Shown here: in pieces, positions 35,873-43,589 of the stretch | Layout of the letters: each line of letters starts with the position of its first letter | Numbering within the stretch: position 1 is the first letter of the stretch | Assembly (NCBI GenBank): GCA_016183935.1 | Contig: JACPDR010000016.1 | Location: 43,583-107,582, forward strand | Origin: Caulobacterales bacterium | Lineage (GTDB): Bacteria; Pseudomonadota; Alphaproteobacteria; Caulobacterales; Caulobacteraceae | DNA length: 64,000 bases | Direction of reading: 5' to 3' | Position numbers and translations under genes: made by a program | Notes under the pieces: model-generated | Database searches by the model: none | What the model was told of the DNA's origin: nothing | The model's input: the letters and a program-made list of their open reading frames with translations, nothing else

Positions 35873-35942
35873 CGGTCCGAGGTCGGACGGGACGGTGGGG
35901 AAGTCAAGCAGGGAGGTGAGCGTCGTCCGGGTAAGCGCCCGG

Positions 35943-36320
35943 TCAGTCCGTCCCGCGTTCTGCTTTGCGGTCGCGGCGGAACCAGCCCGCGACTTCCTTG
36001 GCCAGCGCCCATTGCCAGAGGTAGCCATGGTATAACAGGAAGCCGATTGAGGCGGTGAAGATGGCCATGCCGACGAGACCTATGGGGTCGGCCAACACGC
36101 CCTCGCCTGTCGCGTAGACGAGGAAGCAGAAGGCGCACCATAAGCCGATGCTCCACGCCAGTATTTTGCGCGCGAGGCGGGCACGGCGGCTGAGGGGCGC
36201 CGGGGCGACCTTGAGCGGCTTTGGTCTCGGCGGAGGAATTGCGATGGCTGCCCCATGTCGGGCTATGTCCCGATCGAGCTCCCGCAGCTTTTCCTCGGTA
36301 GTCTTTTGAGCGGAGGCCAT
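35943..36320 (-). CDS. small two-helix membrane protein, unknown
   Basis: 125 residues: a charged N-terminal helix (TTEEKLRELDRDIARHGAAI), a Pro/Lys linker, two membrane helices (about 53-72 and 80-100) and a basic tail (WFRRDRKAERGTD). I do not recognise a family. It precedes the MsbA-like gene on the same strand with a 70-nt gap and may be co-transcribed with it. Orientation would place both tails in the cytoplasm by the positive-inside rule. Confidence 0.55.
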   Translation of the reverse strand: MASAQKTTEEKLRELDRDIARHGAAIAIPPPRPKPLKVAPAPLSRRARLARKILAWSIGLWCAFCFLVYATGEGVLADPIGLVGMAIFTASIGFLLYHGYLWQWALAKEVAGWFRRDRKAERGTD

Positions 36321-36401
36321 TTCCTGAGACTATCACGCCCGCAGAGGTGCGCGAGCTCCAACGCAGATGACGGAGGCGGATCGAGCCGCTATCTCCCCTC
36401 C

Positions 36402-37067
36402 ATGTCCCGCTACGACCTCTCCACCCGCGCCGGCCGGCTCAAGGCCCGCTGGGACTATGTCTGGAAGGACCACGCCTTCCTGAGGCGGTGGTTCATGAAC
36501 GCCCACTGGCTGGGCCCCGATCTGGTGCGGACCAACCAACCGTCGCCGCGGCAGCTGGCGTACTGGAAGGCCAAGGGGATCAGGACCGTCATCAACCTGC
36601 GCGGGGCGCGGGACGAGGCGTATTATGCGCTGGAAAAGGAGGCGTGCGAACGGCTGGGGCTGACCCTGATCGATGCGCCGCTGGATTCCCGCGATCCGCC
36701 GCAGCGGGATCGCATCCACCGGGCGCGCGAGCTGTTCCGGACCATCGATTATCCGGTGCTGATCCACTGCAAGTCGGGGGCGGACCGGGCCGGGATGATG
36801 GCCGTGCTTTACCGGCACTTCCACTTGGGTGAGCCGATCTCGGTCGCTATCGAACAGCTGTCGAAGAAATACCTGCATCACCGCGAGGGCCTGACCGGGG
36901 TGCTGGACTACACGCTGGAGAAATACCTCGAGGAGGTCGAGCCTACGGGCGTCAGCTTCATCGACTGGGTCGACAGCGACGCCTACGACCCGAAGGCCAT
37001 CCGGGCCGAGTTCAAGGCCAACTGGTGGGGCACGGTGCTGACGGACAAGCTGCTCAGGCGTGAGTAG
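36402..37067 (+). CDS. tyrosine/dual-specificity phosphatase-like protein
   Basis: 221 residues. The active site is HCKSGADRAGMM (HCx5R), preceded by a general-acid region (APLDSRDPPQRDR). Early motif RTNQPSPRQLAYWKAKGIRT and INLRGARDE are typical of bacterial DSP-like phosphatases. The C-terminal 60 residues (about 160-221) are helical and include FKANWWGTVLTDKLLRRE. Targets unknown; it may act on phosphoinositide-like or protein substrates. It is the only plus-strand gene within the envelope block, from ATG 36402. Confidence 0.82.
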   Translation: MSRYDLSTRAGRLKARWDYVWKDHAFLRRWFMNAHWLGPDLVRTNQPSPRQLAYWKAKGIRTVINLRGARDEAYYALEKEACERLGLTLIDAPLDSRDPPQRDRIHRARELFRTIDYPVLIHCKSGADRAGMMAVLYRHFHLGEPISVAIEQLSKKYLHHREGLTGVLDYTLEKYLEEVEPTGVSFIDWVDSDAYDPKAIRAEFKANWWGTVLTDKLLRRE

Positions 37068-37073
37068 GACGTC

Positions 37074-37298
37074 TCAGCCCCACGGGCCGCGCGGGGCGTC
37101 GCGGGGCGGCGGAGCATCGCCCTTGTCCATCGCCAATTCGGCCTCGCGCCGGGCCTTGCGGTCGCCTTCCCAGCGCTTGAACCAACGCGCCCATCCCCGC
37201 TCGCCGCGATAGACGGCGATCCACAGGACCAGCGCCGCCAGCAGGAAGACCAGACTGGCGATCTCCTCGCCGCCGAGGGTGCGGCCGAACAGGGTCAC
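37074..37298 (-). CDS. hypothetical single-helix membrane protein
   Basis: 74 residues with one membrane helix (IASLVFLLAALVLWIAVYRG, about 13-32) followed by a charged helix (WARWFKRWEGDRKARREAEL) and a Pro-rich end. Its ATG overlaps the stop of the upstream small gene (ATGA, 37295-37298), so the two are made together and may interact. No family recognised. Confidence 0.6.
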   Translation of the reverse strand: MTLFGRTLGGEEIASLVFLLAALVLWIAVYRGERGWARWFKRWEGDRKARREAELAMDKGDAPPPRDAPRGPWG

Positions 37299-37504
37299 GG
37301 GCGGGGGTCCTGCGAGGGCGCGTCCCCGTGGGTGACGGTTTCGCGCGGGGCGGGGCTCTCGTCCGGGGTGATCGGGTCGTTCCAGGCGGTGTCGGCCTCG
37401 GCCGGCCCGACCGGCGGCGCGGCGGGTTTGCGGCGGGCGGCCCAGACGACGATGCCGACGCCGAGAACCAGCAGGGCCAGAACGATCAGGGCGGGGGTCA
37501 GCAT
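37295..37504 (-). CDS. hypothetical single-helix membrane protein
   Basis: 69 residues: N-terminal helix LTPALIVLALLVLGVGIVVWA followed by RRK (stop-transfer, N-out), then an acidic/Pro-rich tail (TPDESPAPRETVTHGDAPSQ). Coupled by a 4-nt overlap to the next small membrane protein. No family recognised; the pairing with another one-helix protein suggests a small envelope complex, which is inference. Confidence 0.55.
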   Translation of the reverse strand: MLTPALIVLALLVLGVGIVVWAARRKPAAPPVGPAEADTAWNDPITPDESPAPRETVTHGDAPSQDPRP

Positions 37505-37547
37505 GGGTCTCTCCCGGGCAGGCGTGACAGCATACGCCGAAAGCGCG

Positions 37548-37823
37548 TCAGCCGGGCAGCAAGTTCCCGCCGCCCGGCTCGGGGGCGTCCCCGCGCGGAT
37601 CGATCAGCCGATGGGCGTGGAGGATGAAATACCGCATGTGCGCATTGTCCACCGTCGCCTGCGCCCGCGCCTTCCACGCCTTGCGGGCCTCCTCGTAGTT
37701 GGCGAAGGCGCCGACGAACTCGACCTTGGACAGGTCGCGGAAGACCGGGGCGTCGAGGTGGCGCAGCTCGCCGCCGATGACGAGGTGGAGCAACTGGGTG
37801 TCGGTCTCGGCGGGTTTGGTCAT
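37548..37823 (-). CDS. DUF4170 family protein
   Basis: 91 residues with the DUF4170 pattern: LLHLVIGGELRHLDAPVFRD, VEFVGAFANYEEARKAWKAR and AQATVDNAHMRYFILHAHRL. The family is restricted mainly to alphaproteobacteria and sits in the pmbA/cysQ/waaA/lpxK neighbourhood. Function unknown. Located just downstream (25 nt) of the frameshifted cysQ-like gene on the same strand. Confidence 0.88.
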   Translation of the reverse strand: MTKPAETDTQLLHLVIGGELRHLDAPVFRDLSKVEFVGAFANYEEARKAWKARAQATVDNAHMRYFILHAHRLIDPRGDAPEPGGGNLLPG

Positions 37824-37848
37824 GGTGGGCGGCGTCCGGTCCAGAGAG

Positions 37849-38657
37849 CTAGCGGGGCGCCAGCGGAATAGGCGCTGTACGCCGCACGATCAACGGGTGA
37901 AGGGCCGGAGCGCTGCACACCAGGCTGCCCTGGCGCGGATCGGCCTGGTTGAAGCGCCAGGCGCCGCCGTGGTGGTCGCTGACCCGGCCGCCGGCCTCCT
38001 CGACGATCAGGGCCCCGGCGCAGACGTCCCAGTCCCATTTGGGAGTCAGGGCGATGGCGGCGTCGAAGGCCCCGGCCGCCACGAGCGCCATGCGGTAGGC
38101 GATGGCGTTGCGTTTCTCGAAGCGCATGGCCGGCCACGGCTCGGGCCAGAGCGGCCCCTCCATCAGCCGGGCGTCGGCCAGCACCGAGGCGTCGTCGAGG
38201 TCAGCCGTGTCCGAGGCGGTGATCGGCCGGTCGTTCAGGAAGGCGCCGCCGCCCAGCACGGCGGTGAAGGTCTCGCCGAGCGCCGGGGCGTGGATGACGG
38301 CGGCCACCGGGCGGCCATCCTCGACGACGCGATGGGGATGCACCACCACGGCTTGCCTTTCATGTAGGCGACGGTTCCGTCGATGGGATCGACCACGAAG
38401 ATGCGGCGGGCCGACAGGCGGGTCGGGGTGTCGACGGTCTCCTCGGACAGCCAGCCGTGATCGGGGCGCGCGCCCAGCAGAGCGTCATGGAGCAGGCGGT
38501 CGACCGCCATGTCGGCCGAGGTGACGGGCGAGCCGCCGGTCTTGGACCAGATCTTCAGTCCCGCCTCACGCTCGGCCAACGCCAGCTCGCCGGCGGCGAC
38601 TGCGGCGGCGCGGATCAGGTCGAGATCGGCCCCGAGGTCGTCTGTTGCGTCGCTCAT
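37849..38657 (-). pseudogene. 3'(2'),5'-bisphosphate nucleotidase/inositol monophosphatase-like gene, frameshifted
   Basis: The gene starts at ATG 38657 (MSDATDDLGADLDLIRAAAV) and keeps WLSEETVD and DPIDGTVAYMKGKPWW in one frame. After about 38335 the natural continuation (VVEDGRPVAAVIHAPALGET, then WDWDVCAGALIVEEAGG, ending at 37849) is in another frame. Reading ATCCCCATCGC|GTCGTCGAG needs one extra base, as if GCGGTC became GCGTC. Without it the protein stops early and loses the metal-binding WDxxA motif. The enzyme family removes PAP (CysQ) or inositol phosphates. It overlaps pmbA by 4 nt. Either a true mutation or a sequencing error. Confidence 0.8.
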
Positions 38658-40009
38658 TTGCCGGCGATGGCGACCGCGTCGAACATCAGGGAGGGGCTGT
38701 TGTTCGCCCCGCGGAACTCGAGGTCCGAGCCGCGCTGCATCCGGGCGTAGAGGTCGGTCAGCTTGCCGGCCACGGTGACCTCGCTGACCGGATAGACGAT
38801 GGCGCCGTTCTCGAACCAGAAGCCCGACACCCCCGCCGACCAGTCGCCGGTGTTGGCGTTCAGCGAGGGGCCGAACATCGAGGTGACCAGCAGGCCCTTT
38901 CCGGCGTCGGCCATTAGGCCGTCGAGGTCGCGCTCGCCCGGTTCCAGGTGCAGGCTGTGGGTCGAAACCCCGGGCGGTCCCGCGAGGCCGCGCGAGGCGT
39001 GGCCCGTCGAAGCCAGGCCCAGTTGGGCCGCGGCGGCGCTGTTGAGCAGCCATGTCGTTACAACGCCGTCCTCGACGATCGACTGACGCGACACAGCCAC
39101 GCCTTCGTCGTCGAACGGGGTCGAGCCCATGCCGCGCGGACGGAACGGGTCGTCGATCAGGTTGACGCCCTTCGGCAACACCGCCTGACCGAGCCGATCC
39201 TTCAGGAAGGAGGTTCCGCGCGCGATCGACGGGCCCGATATGGCGCCGACCAGGGGCGACAGGATTTGCATGGCCAGACGGTTCTCGAAGATCACCGGGG
39301 CGGTGGTGGAGGCGATCTTGCGCGGACCGGTGCGGGCCACGGCGCGGCGTCCGGCCTCGGCCCCGATGCTGTCGGCGGAGGGCAGGTCGGACAGGTGGCG
39401 GGTGGCGCGATGCTCGCCGCCGCGTTCCATCGCGCCGTCCTTTTCGGCGATGACGCCGACGCCCAGCGAAAAGGCCGAGCCGTGATAAGCCCCGTCGAAG
39501 CCGTGCGAGGTGACCAGCCGCCAGCGGCTGGCCGAGGCGGAGGCGTGACCGCCCTCGGAGCGGACGACGCCCGGCACCGCAAGGGCGACGGCCTCGGCCT
39601 CGGCGGCGACCCGCTCCAGATCGGCGGCGCCGCGTTCCGACGGGTCGAATAGATCGAGGTCGGCGAAGGGGCCGCGGGCGAGGCGTTCCCGCGGGGCGAG
39701 GCCGGCGTAGGGATCCTCGGGAGCGAGGCGGGCCATGGCCACGGCGCGCTCCACCAGTCGGACGCGGGTGGCCTCCGACAGGTCGGAGGCGGAGACGGTG
39801 GCCTGGCGCCGACCGATGAAGACGCGCAGGCCGAGGTCGCGGCTCTCCTCGCGCTCGACATCCTCCAGCGCGCCGTTGCGGACCCCGACGGAGAGGGCGG
39901 CGCGCTCGGCGGAAACCGCCTCGGCGGCGTCGGCGCCGGCCTTCAGCGCGGCGGCGACCAGGTCGGGCAGGATGTCGGGGGAGGCGGACTTCGGCAGGCT
40001 ATCGGACAT
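38654..40009 (-). CDS. pmbA: TldD/PmbA family metalloprotease-like protein
   Basis: 451 residues. The PmbA layout is visible: N-terminal AEAVSAERAALSVGVRNGAL, ESRDLGLRVFIGRRQATVS, then STTAPVIFENRLAMQILSPL, DDPFRPRGMGSTPFDDEGV and C-terminal GVSGFWFENGAIVYPVSEVT. TldD-PmbA (TldE) heterodimers cleave unfolded peptides, e.g. microcin precursors and CcdA; only TldD carries the zinc ligands. No tldD is in this window. It begins the pmbA-cysQ-DUF4170 order seen in alphaproteobacteria. Confidence 0.88.
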   Translation of the reverse strand: MSDSLPKSASPDILPDLVAAALKAGADAAEAVSAERAALSVGVRNGALEDVEREESRDLGLRVFIGRRQATVSASDLSEATRVRLVERAVAMARLAPEDPYAGLAPRERLARGPFADLDLFDPSERGAADLERVAAEAEAVALAVPGVVRSEGGHASASASRWRLVTSHGFDGAYHGSAFSLGVGVIAEKDGAMERGGEHRATRHLSDLPSADSIGAEAGRRAVARTGPRKIASTTAPVIFENRLAMQILSPLVGAISGPSIARGTSFLKDRLGQAVLPKGVNLIDDPFRPRGMGSTPFDDEGVAVSRQSIVEDGVVTTWLLNSAAAAQLGLASTGHASRGLAGPPGVSTHSLHLEPGERDLDGLMADAGKGLLVTSMFGPSLNANTGDWSAGVSGFWFENGAIVYPVSEVTVAGKLTDLYARMQRGSDLEFRGANNSPSLMFDAVAIAGK

Positions 40010-40049
40010 GCCCCGATATGGCGGGGCCGCCGATGCGACGCAACCGGGC

Positions 40050-40454
40050 TCAGGCGAGGAGCGGGCAGACCACCAACAGGATCGCGGCCGCGAGCAGCGG
40101 CAGCCAGGTCAGGGTCATGCCGATAACGCGGGCCGGGGGCGGCCCCTTGCCGAAGGCCAGGCCCATCGGATGGATGATCCGTCCGAGCAGGAAGCTGCCG
40201 CCGATGGCGTGGATCGCCCAGGGCGCGCAGCCGGTCAACGCCAGCAGGATCAGGGCGGCCATGGCCACGGGCGTGTACTCGGCGGCGTTGCCGAAGCGGC
40301 GCATGGCCACGATCATCGGCTCGTCGCCGCCGTCGCCGAGGATGACCCGCCGGTTCCGCCGCTGCATCACCACCCGCACCGAAAGGACGAGCAGCACCAG
40401 GATCAGCAGGCCGCTCCACAGGGCGGCGGCCTGGATGGCGGTCATGTCGGTCAT
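40050..40454 (-). CDS. MAPEG family membrane protein
   Basis: 134 residues, four membrane helices. The segment SVRVVMQRRNRRVILGDGGD followed by AMRRFGNAAEYTPVAMAALI contains the conserved N-A-x-E-x-x-P of MAPEG proteins (glutathione/eicosanoid-related membrane enzymes). It is 2 nt downstream of the M14 peptidase stop region in reverse order, i.e. upstream of pmbA, and may be a glutathione S-transferase-like detoxification protein. Bacterial members are mostly uncharacterised. Confidence 0.82.
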   Translation of the reverse strand: MTDMTAIQAAALWSGLLILVLLVLSVRVVMQRRNRRVILGDGGDEPMIVAMRRFGNAAEYTPVAMAALILLALTGCAPWAIHAIGGSFLLGRIIHPMGLAFGKGPPPARVIGMTLTWLPLLAAAILLVVCPLLA

Positions 40455-40456
40455 GC

Positions 40457-42289
40457 TCAGGTCTCGCGCCCCACCGGATAGAGCCGGTAGCGGTCATCAT
40501 AGAACGGGGTTCGCTCGTAGAACCACTGCAAACGCGCGTTTCCGTCGGCGGCGAAGGCCGGATCGGCGGCCAGCTTGGCCTCGAACTCGGCCTTGAGCGC
40601 CGGGTCGGCGGCCAGCATCCGTTCGGCCAGCGGGGCGATGGCGTAGCCCTCGATGTATTCGACGCGGCTGAGCACCTCTGGGAACAGGCCCCAGGCGAAG
40701 AAGCTCTCGGACGACTGCGGCTCGAGCAGCAGGACGACGACGTCGCCGAGCGGCTGGTCGGTCGGCACGCGGACCGAGCCCGCGGGGAAGATCCAGTCGC
40801 GGTGTTCAGGCGTGACCGAAGCGACCGCGGCCTGCACGTGGCCCTCGTTGGCGCGGGTCGCCAGCTTCGGATCGTCGAGGCGCAGCATGTCGACGGAGAC
40901 CGTGCGGGGGGCGTCGAGCGTTTCCATGCTGACGCCATGCGCCCGCAGGCGTTCGATGATGTCGGCCCGGTAGGACGGCACCCAGTAGGCCTCCGGCCGC
41001 CGCAGCGTCAGGGTTGGGTGGGAGGCGTAGAACGGCAGCTGCCACAGCTCCGGATCCGGCTCGCCCAGCCAGCGAATTTCCTGACGGCCCGAGGCGCGGC
41101 TGTCCCAGGTCTCGTAGCGGATGCCCTTGAAGGCGCGCGTCGTCGACGGTTCCGCGTCCTGAACGAAGTTGGCGGGAATCTCGGCCGGGCGCAGGGCGCT
41201 GTCGGCGGCCACGGCGGCGCGCAGGTCGGCGCTGCCGGCGGCCAGGGTGCGCAGGGCCTGTTCGAGGAAGACGTAGGTCCCCAGCACCCGCTGTTCGTGC
41301 GGCTTGAGGCTGTGGTTCTCGATCAGGATGGTCGGGACGTGGGCGGCCGAGCCCCAGCCGTTGGAGAAGCGTTCGCCGAGGCCGCCGTCGGACAGGCCGG
41401 CCTTGGGGTCTTCGCCCATGCCGAAGACCAGTTCGCCGGGGATGTGGCCCTGGGCCTCGAGCGCGGCGTTGATCGCCGGCTTGAAGGCGGCGTCGAGCCA
41501 GCGCGCCGTGGCCGGTGAGCGGGAGTAGATGCCGTTTTCGCCGTTGTATCCGTAGGTGACGTCATACTGGTAATCCATGCCGTCAGTGACGTGGATGTCG
41601 ACGTAGAGGTCGGGCCGGTACTTCAGGATCAGGCCGCGGACGGCCCGCATCTCGGGCTGGTCCAGCTTGAGGTAGTCGCGGTTGAGGTTCTGGTTGGTCG
41701 CCGTGTTGCGCCAGCCCTGGATGCGGGGACCGCGCTGATTGGGACGGGAGTAGGCAGAGGCGCGTTCGTGGCCGTCGACCGACAGGATCGGGATCAGGAT
41801 CAGATTGACCCGGTCCAGCAGCTCATCCTTGCCGTTGAAGGCGATGTCGCGGAGCAGCATCATGCCCGCGTCCTTGCCGTCGATCTCGCCCGGGTGGATC
41901 CCGGCCTGGGCCAGCAGCACCGGCTTGGCGGGGTCGAAGGCGGCCCCGTCCTTCGAGGCAATGACGGCGTAGATCGGCCGGCCCTCGGGCGAGACGCCGA
42001 ACTGTTCGATCCGGATCAGGTCCGAGGCGCCGTCGAGGCGGTCGAACCAGGCGCGGGTATCGGCGTAGGTCGGGCTGAAGTCGTGCGCCGGATCGGCCTC
42101 GAACGGGGTCACCCACGGGTCGGAGGCGTCGCGCAGCAGGGCCCGGCTGGCCCCGTCCCACGCCGGCGCCGGGGGTAGGAACGGCTGGTCCCACGGCGCG
42201 GCGTTGGGAACGGAGGGGGACGCGGACTGGGACATGACGGGACTCGACACGAGGGCCGCAACGGCGGCGAGGATCAGGGTGGAGCGCAT
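40457..42289 (-). CDS. exported M14-family zinc carboxypeptidase-like protein
   Basis: 610 residues with signal peptide MRSTLILAAVAALVSSPVMS. The carboxypeptidase domain shows HxxE in GIHPGEIDGKDAGM, NRDYLKLDQPEMRAV, and the third ligand His in LYVDIHVTDGMDYQYD; the C-terminal Glu region appears later (LIENHSLKPHEQRV). A C-terminal beta-rich region (about 400-610) extends beyond the M14 domain. It likely trims C-termini of peptides in the periplasm or outside the cell. The ATG at 42289 is set by the signal peptide. Confidence 0.85.
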   Translation of the reverse strand: MRSTLILAAVAALVSSPVMSQSASPSVPNAAPWDQPFLPPAPAWDGASRALLRDASDPWVTPFEADPAHDFSPTYADTRAWFDRLDGASDLIRIEQFGVSPEGRPIYAVIASKDGAAFDPAKPVLLAQAGIHPGEIDGKDAGMMLLRDIAFNGKDELLDRVNLILIPILSVDGHERASAYSRPNQRGPRIQGWRNTATNQNLNRDYLKLDQPEMRAVRGLILKYRPDLYVDIHVTDGMDYQYDVTYGYNGENGIYSRSPATARWLDAAFKPAINAALEAQGHIPGELVFGMGEDPKAGLSDGGLGERFSNGWGSAAHVPTILIENHSLKPHEQRVLGTYVFLEQALRTLAAGSADLRAAVAADSALRPAEIPANFVQDAEPSTTRAFKGIRYETWDSRASGRQEIRWLGEPDPELWQLPFYASHPTLTLRRPEAYWVPSYRADIIERLRAHGVSMETLDAPRTVSVDMLRLDDPKLATRANEGHVQAAVASVTPEHRDWIFPAGSVRVPTDQPLGDVVVLLLEPQSSESFFAWGLFPEVLSRVEYIEGYAIAPLAERMLAADPALKAEFEAKLAADPAFAADGNARLQWFYERTPFYDDRYRLYPVGRET

Positions 42290-42357
42290 GGTTCTCCTAA
42301 TCCGCCGTCCGCCCACGGGAGGCAACCCCGTAAGGCAAGGCTATCCATAGGCGGGGC

Positions 42358-43017
42358 TTATCCGTGCAAGCGCGACCGCGCGGCGGGTTCGAGACGCAGG
42401 CGCTGGATGGACTGTTCCGGGAAGAGACCTTGCGCCGCGTCGGCCGTCGCCGGGTCGGCGAAGGCGGCGAGCCAGACCAGCACCTGCTCGCCCTCCCGCA
42501 CCGGTAGCTGGGGGAAAGTATTGGCGGCGGTCTCGGTGACCAGGGCGGAGATCGAGACCGCGCCGGCCTCGTGCAGGGCCGGGACCGCAATCTGGCGGAA
42601 GCGGTCGGGCAGGGGATCGTCGGACCGGGTGAGGGTGTGGACGCCGGCGAGGACCTGACCCGGGCCCGGACCGGCCGCGCCGGTCGGGACCGGTTCGCTG
42701 AGCTGGAAGCCCGGGCCGTCTTCCAAAAGCTTCAGCAGCAGGACGTTGTCCGAGTCGATCATGGTCTCGTTGGCCGCCGCGCGGTGCGCCTGCCAGACCA
42801 GGCCGAAATAGAAGGCCTCCAGCGAACGCCGCCGCTCCTCCATATTGGGAAAGCCGCGCAGCCAGACGAAGCGGTCGGGGTCGTCGAGGTCGCGGAACTG
42901 GCCGATCAGGGTCATGCCGACTGCTTCCTGGCTCTCGACGAACTCGCGCTCGAACAGGTCGATCAGGTCGTCGCGCCTGCCGGGGTGCAGGGCGTACTGG
43001 CGCAGTTCGACGATCAC
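42358..43017 (-). CDS. NIPSNAP family protein
   Basis: 219 residues from GTG 43017, overlapping the upstream stop as GTGA. It starts VIVELRQYALHPGRRDDLID and continues FRDLDDPDRFVWLRGFPNME, the NIPSNAP fold; a second similar half (AVPALHEAGAVSISALVTET, VLVWLAAFADPATAD) makes a duplicated ferredoxin-like barrel. Functions are unknown; many are small-molecule or monooxygenase-like. Forms a two-gene operon with the next entry. Confidence 0.82.
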   Translation of the reverse strand: MIVELRQYALHPGRRDDLIDLFEREFVESQEAVGMTLIGQFRDLDDPDRFVWLRGFPNMEERRRSLEAFYFGLVWQAHRAAANETMIDSDNVLLLKLLEDGPGFQLSEPVPTGAAGPGPGQVLAGVHTLTRSDDPLPDRFRQIAVPALHEAGAVSISALVTETAANTFPQLPVREGEQVLVWLAAFADPATADAAQGLFPEQSIQRLRLEPAARSRLHG

Positions 43018-43502
43018 GCCGCCGCCCTCGTGAAGTCCATCACCCAGTTGATCTCCCAGCTCGCGCCGTCGTCGTAGGAGAAGGCCTGGGTCCAGCGGGC
43101 GCTGCCGGGGGTGATGTCGGACCAGATGTAGCGGGCGATGATGGGACGGCCGTCGTCGCTGTCGGGACCCTCCAGCACGCAGCCGTCGGCGTTGAAACGG
43201 CCCCGGACCGGCGGTTGGAGCCGGCCGTTCAGGCTGCTGATCCAGTAGACCGACCACTCGCGCGTTTCGACGTCGAGGGTGCGCACCGACATGCCCGTCC
43301 AGCCGCGGGCCGGACTGTCGATCTCATCGACGTTGACGAGACCGCCGAGGCGCGGCTCGCAACGGGCGGTGGCGGGAAACGCATCCCAGTCCTGGCTGCC
43401 CACGCCGCGGGCCTTGAGACGCCGGTGGGCGACCGTCCAGCGGCCGAACAGGAAGTCGAAGTCGCGGATTTCGGGCAGGGGGTCGACAGGGGCGGCGGAC
43501 AT
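43014..43502 (-). CDS. lipocalin/DUF1579-like protein, uncharacterised
   Basis: 162 residues, soluble. It starts MSAAPVDPLPEIRDFDFLFG RWTVAHRR, then GTGTG-less beta strands (EWSVYWISSLNGRLQPPVRG) and AFSYDDGASWEINWVMDFTR. This looks like the small beta-barrel group related to DUF1579 or nitrobindin-like proteins (heme or lipid binders), but I am not certain. It is divergent from a WYL regulator; two palindromes lie in the shared promoter, so it is probably regulated by it. Confidence 0.6.
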   Translation of the reverse strand: MSAAPVDPLPEIRDFDFLFGRWTVAHRRLKARGVGSQDWDAFPATARCEPRLGGLVNVDEIDSPARGWTGMSVRTLDVETREWSVYWISSLNGRLQPPVRGRFNADGCVLEGPDSDDGRPIIARYIWSDITPGSARWTQAFSYDDGASWEINWVMDFTRAAA

Positions 43503-43549
43503 GCGGTTTCCTTCTCGTGAGGCGATGCGAGGGGAATAGGCCCTGTAAA

Positions 43550-43566
43550 CTGACACCTACTGTCAG
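43550..43566. promoter_or_regulatory. palindromic operator CTGACA-N5-TGTCAG
   Basis: Perfect 6-bp arms (CTGACA 43550-43555, TGTCAG 43561-43566) around CCTAC in the 87-bp intergenic region between the divergent NIPSNAP/DUF1579-like operon and the YafY-type WYL regulator. Spacing and symmetry fit a dimer site. The adjacent regulator is the natural candidate to bind it. Confidence 0.55.
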
Positions 43567-43572
43567 GATTTA

Positions 43573-43586
43573 TCGACTACAGTCGA
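43573..43586. promoter_or_regulatory. second palindrome TCGACT-AC-AGTCGA abutting the regulator start
   Basis: A 6-2-6 perfect inverted repeat ends 3 nt before the ATG of the WYL regulator (43590). It replaces the expected ribosome-binding site region; no purine-rich SD is visible. Binding there would occlude translation or transcription start, as in autoregulation. Confidence 0.45.
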
Positions 43587-43589
43587 AAA

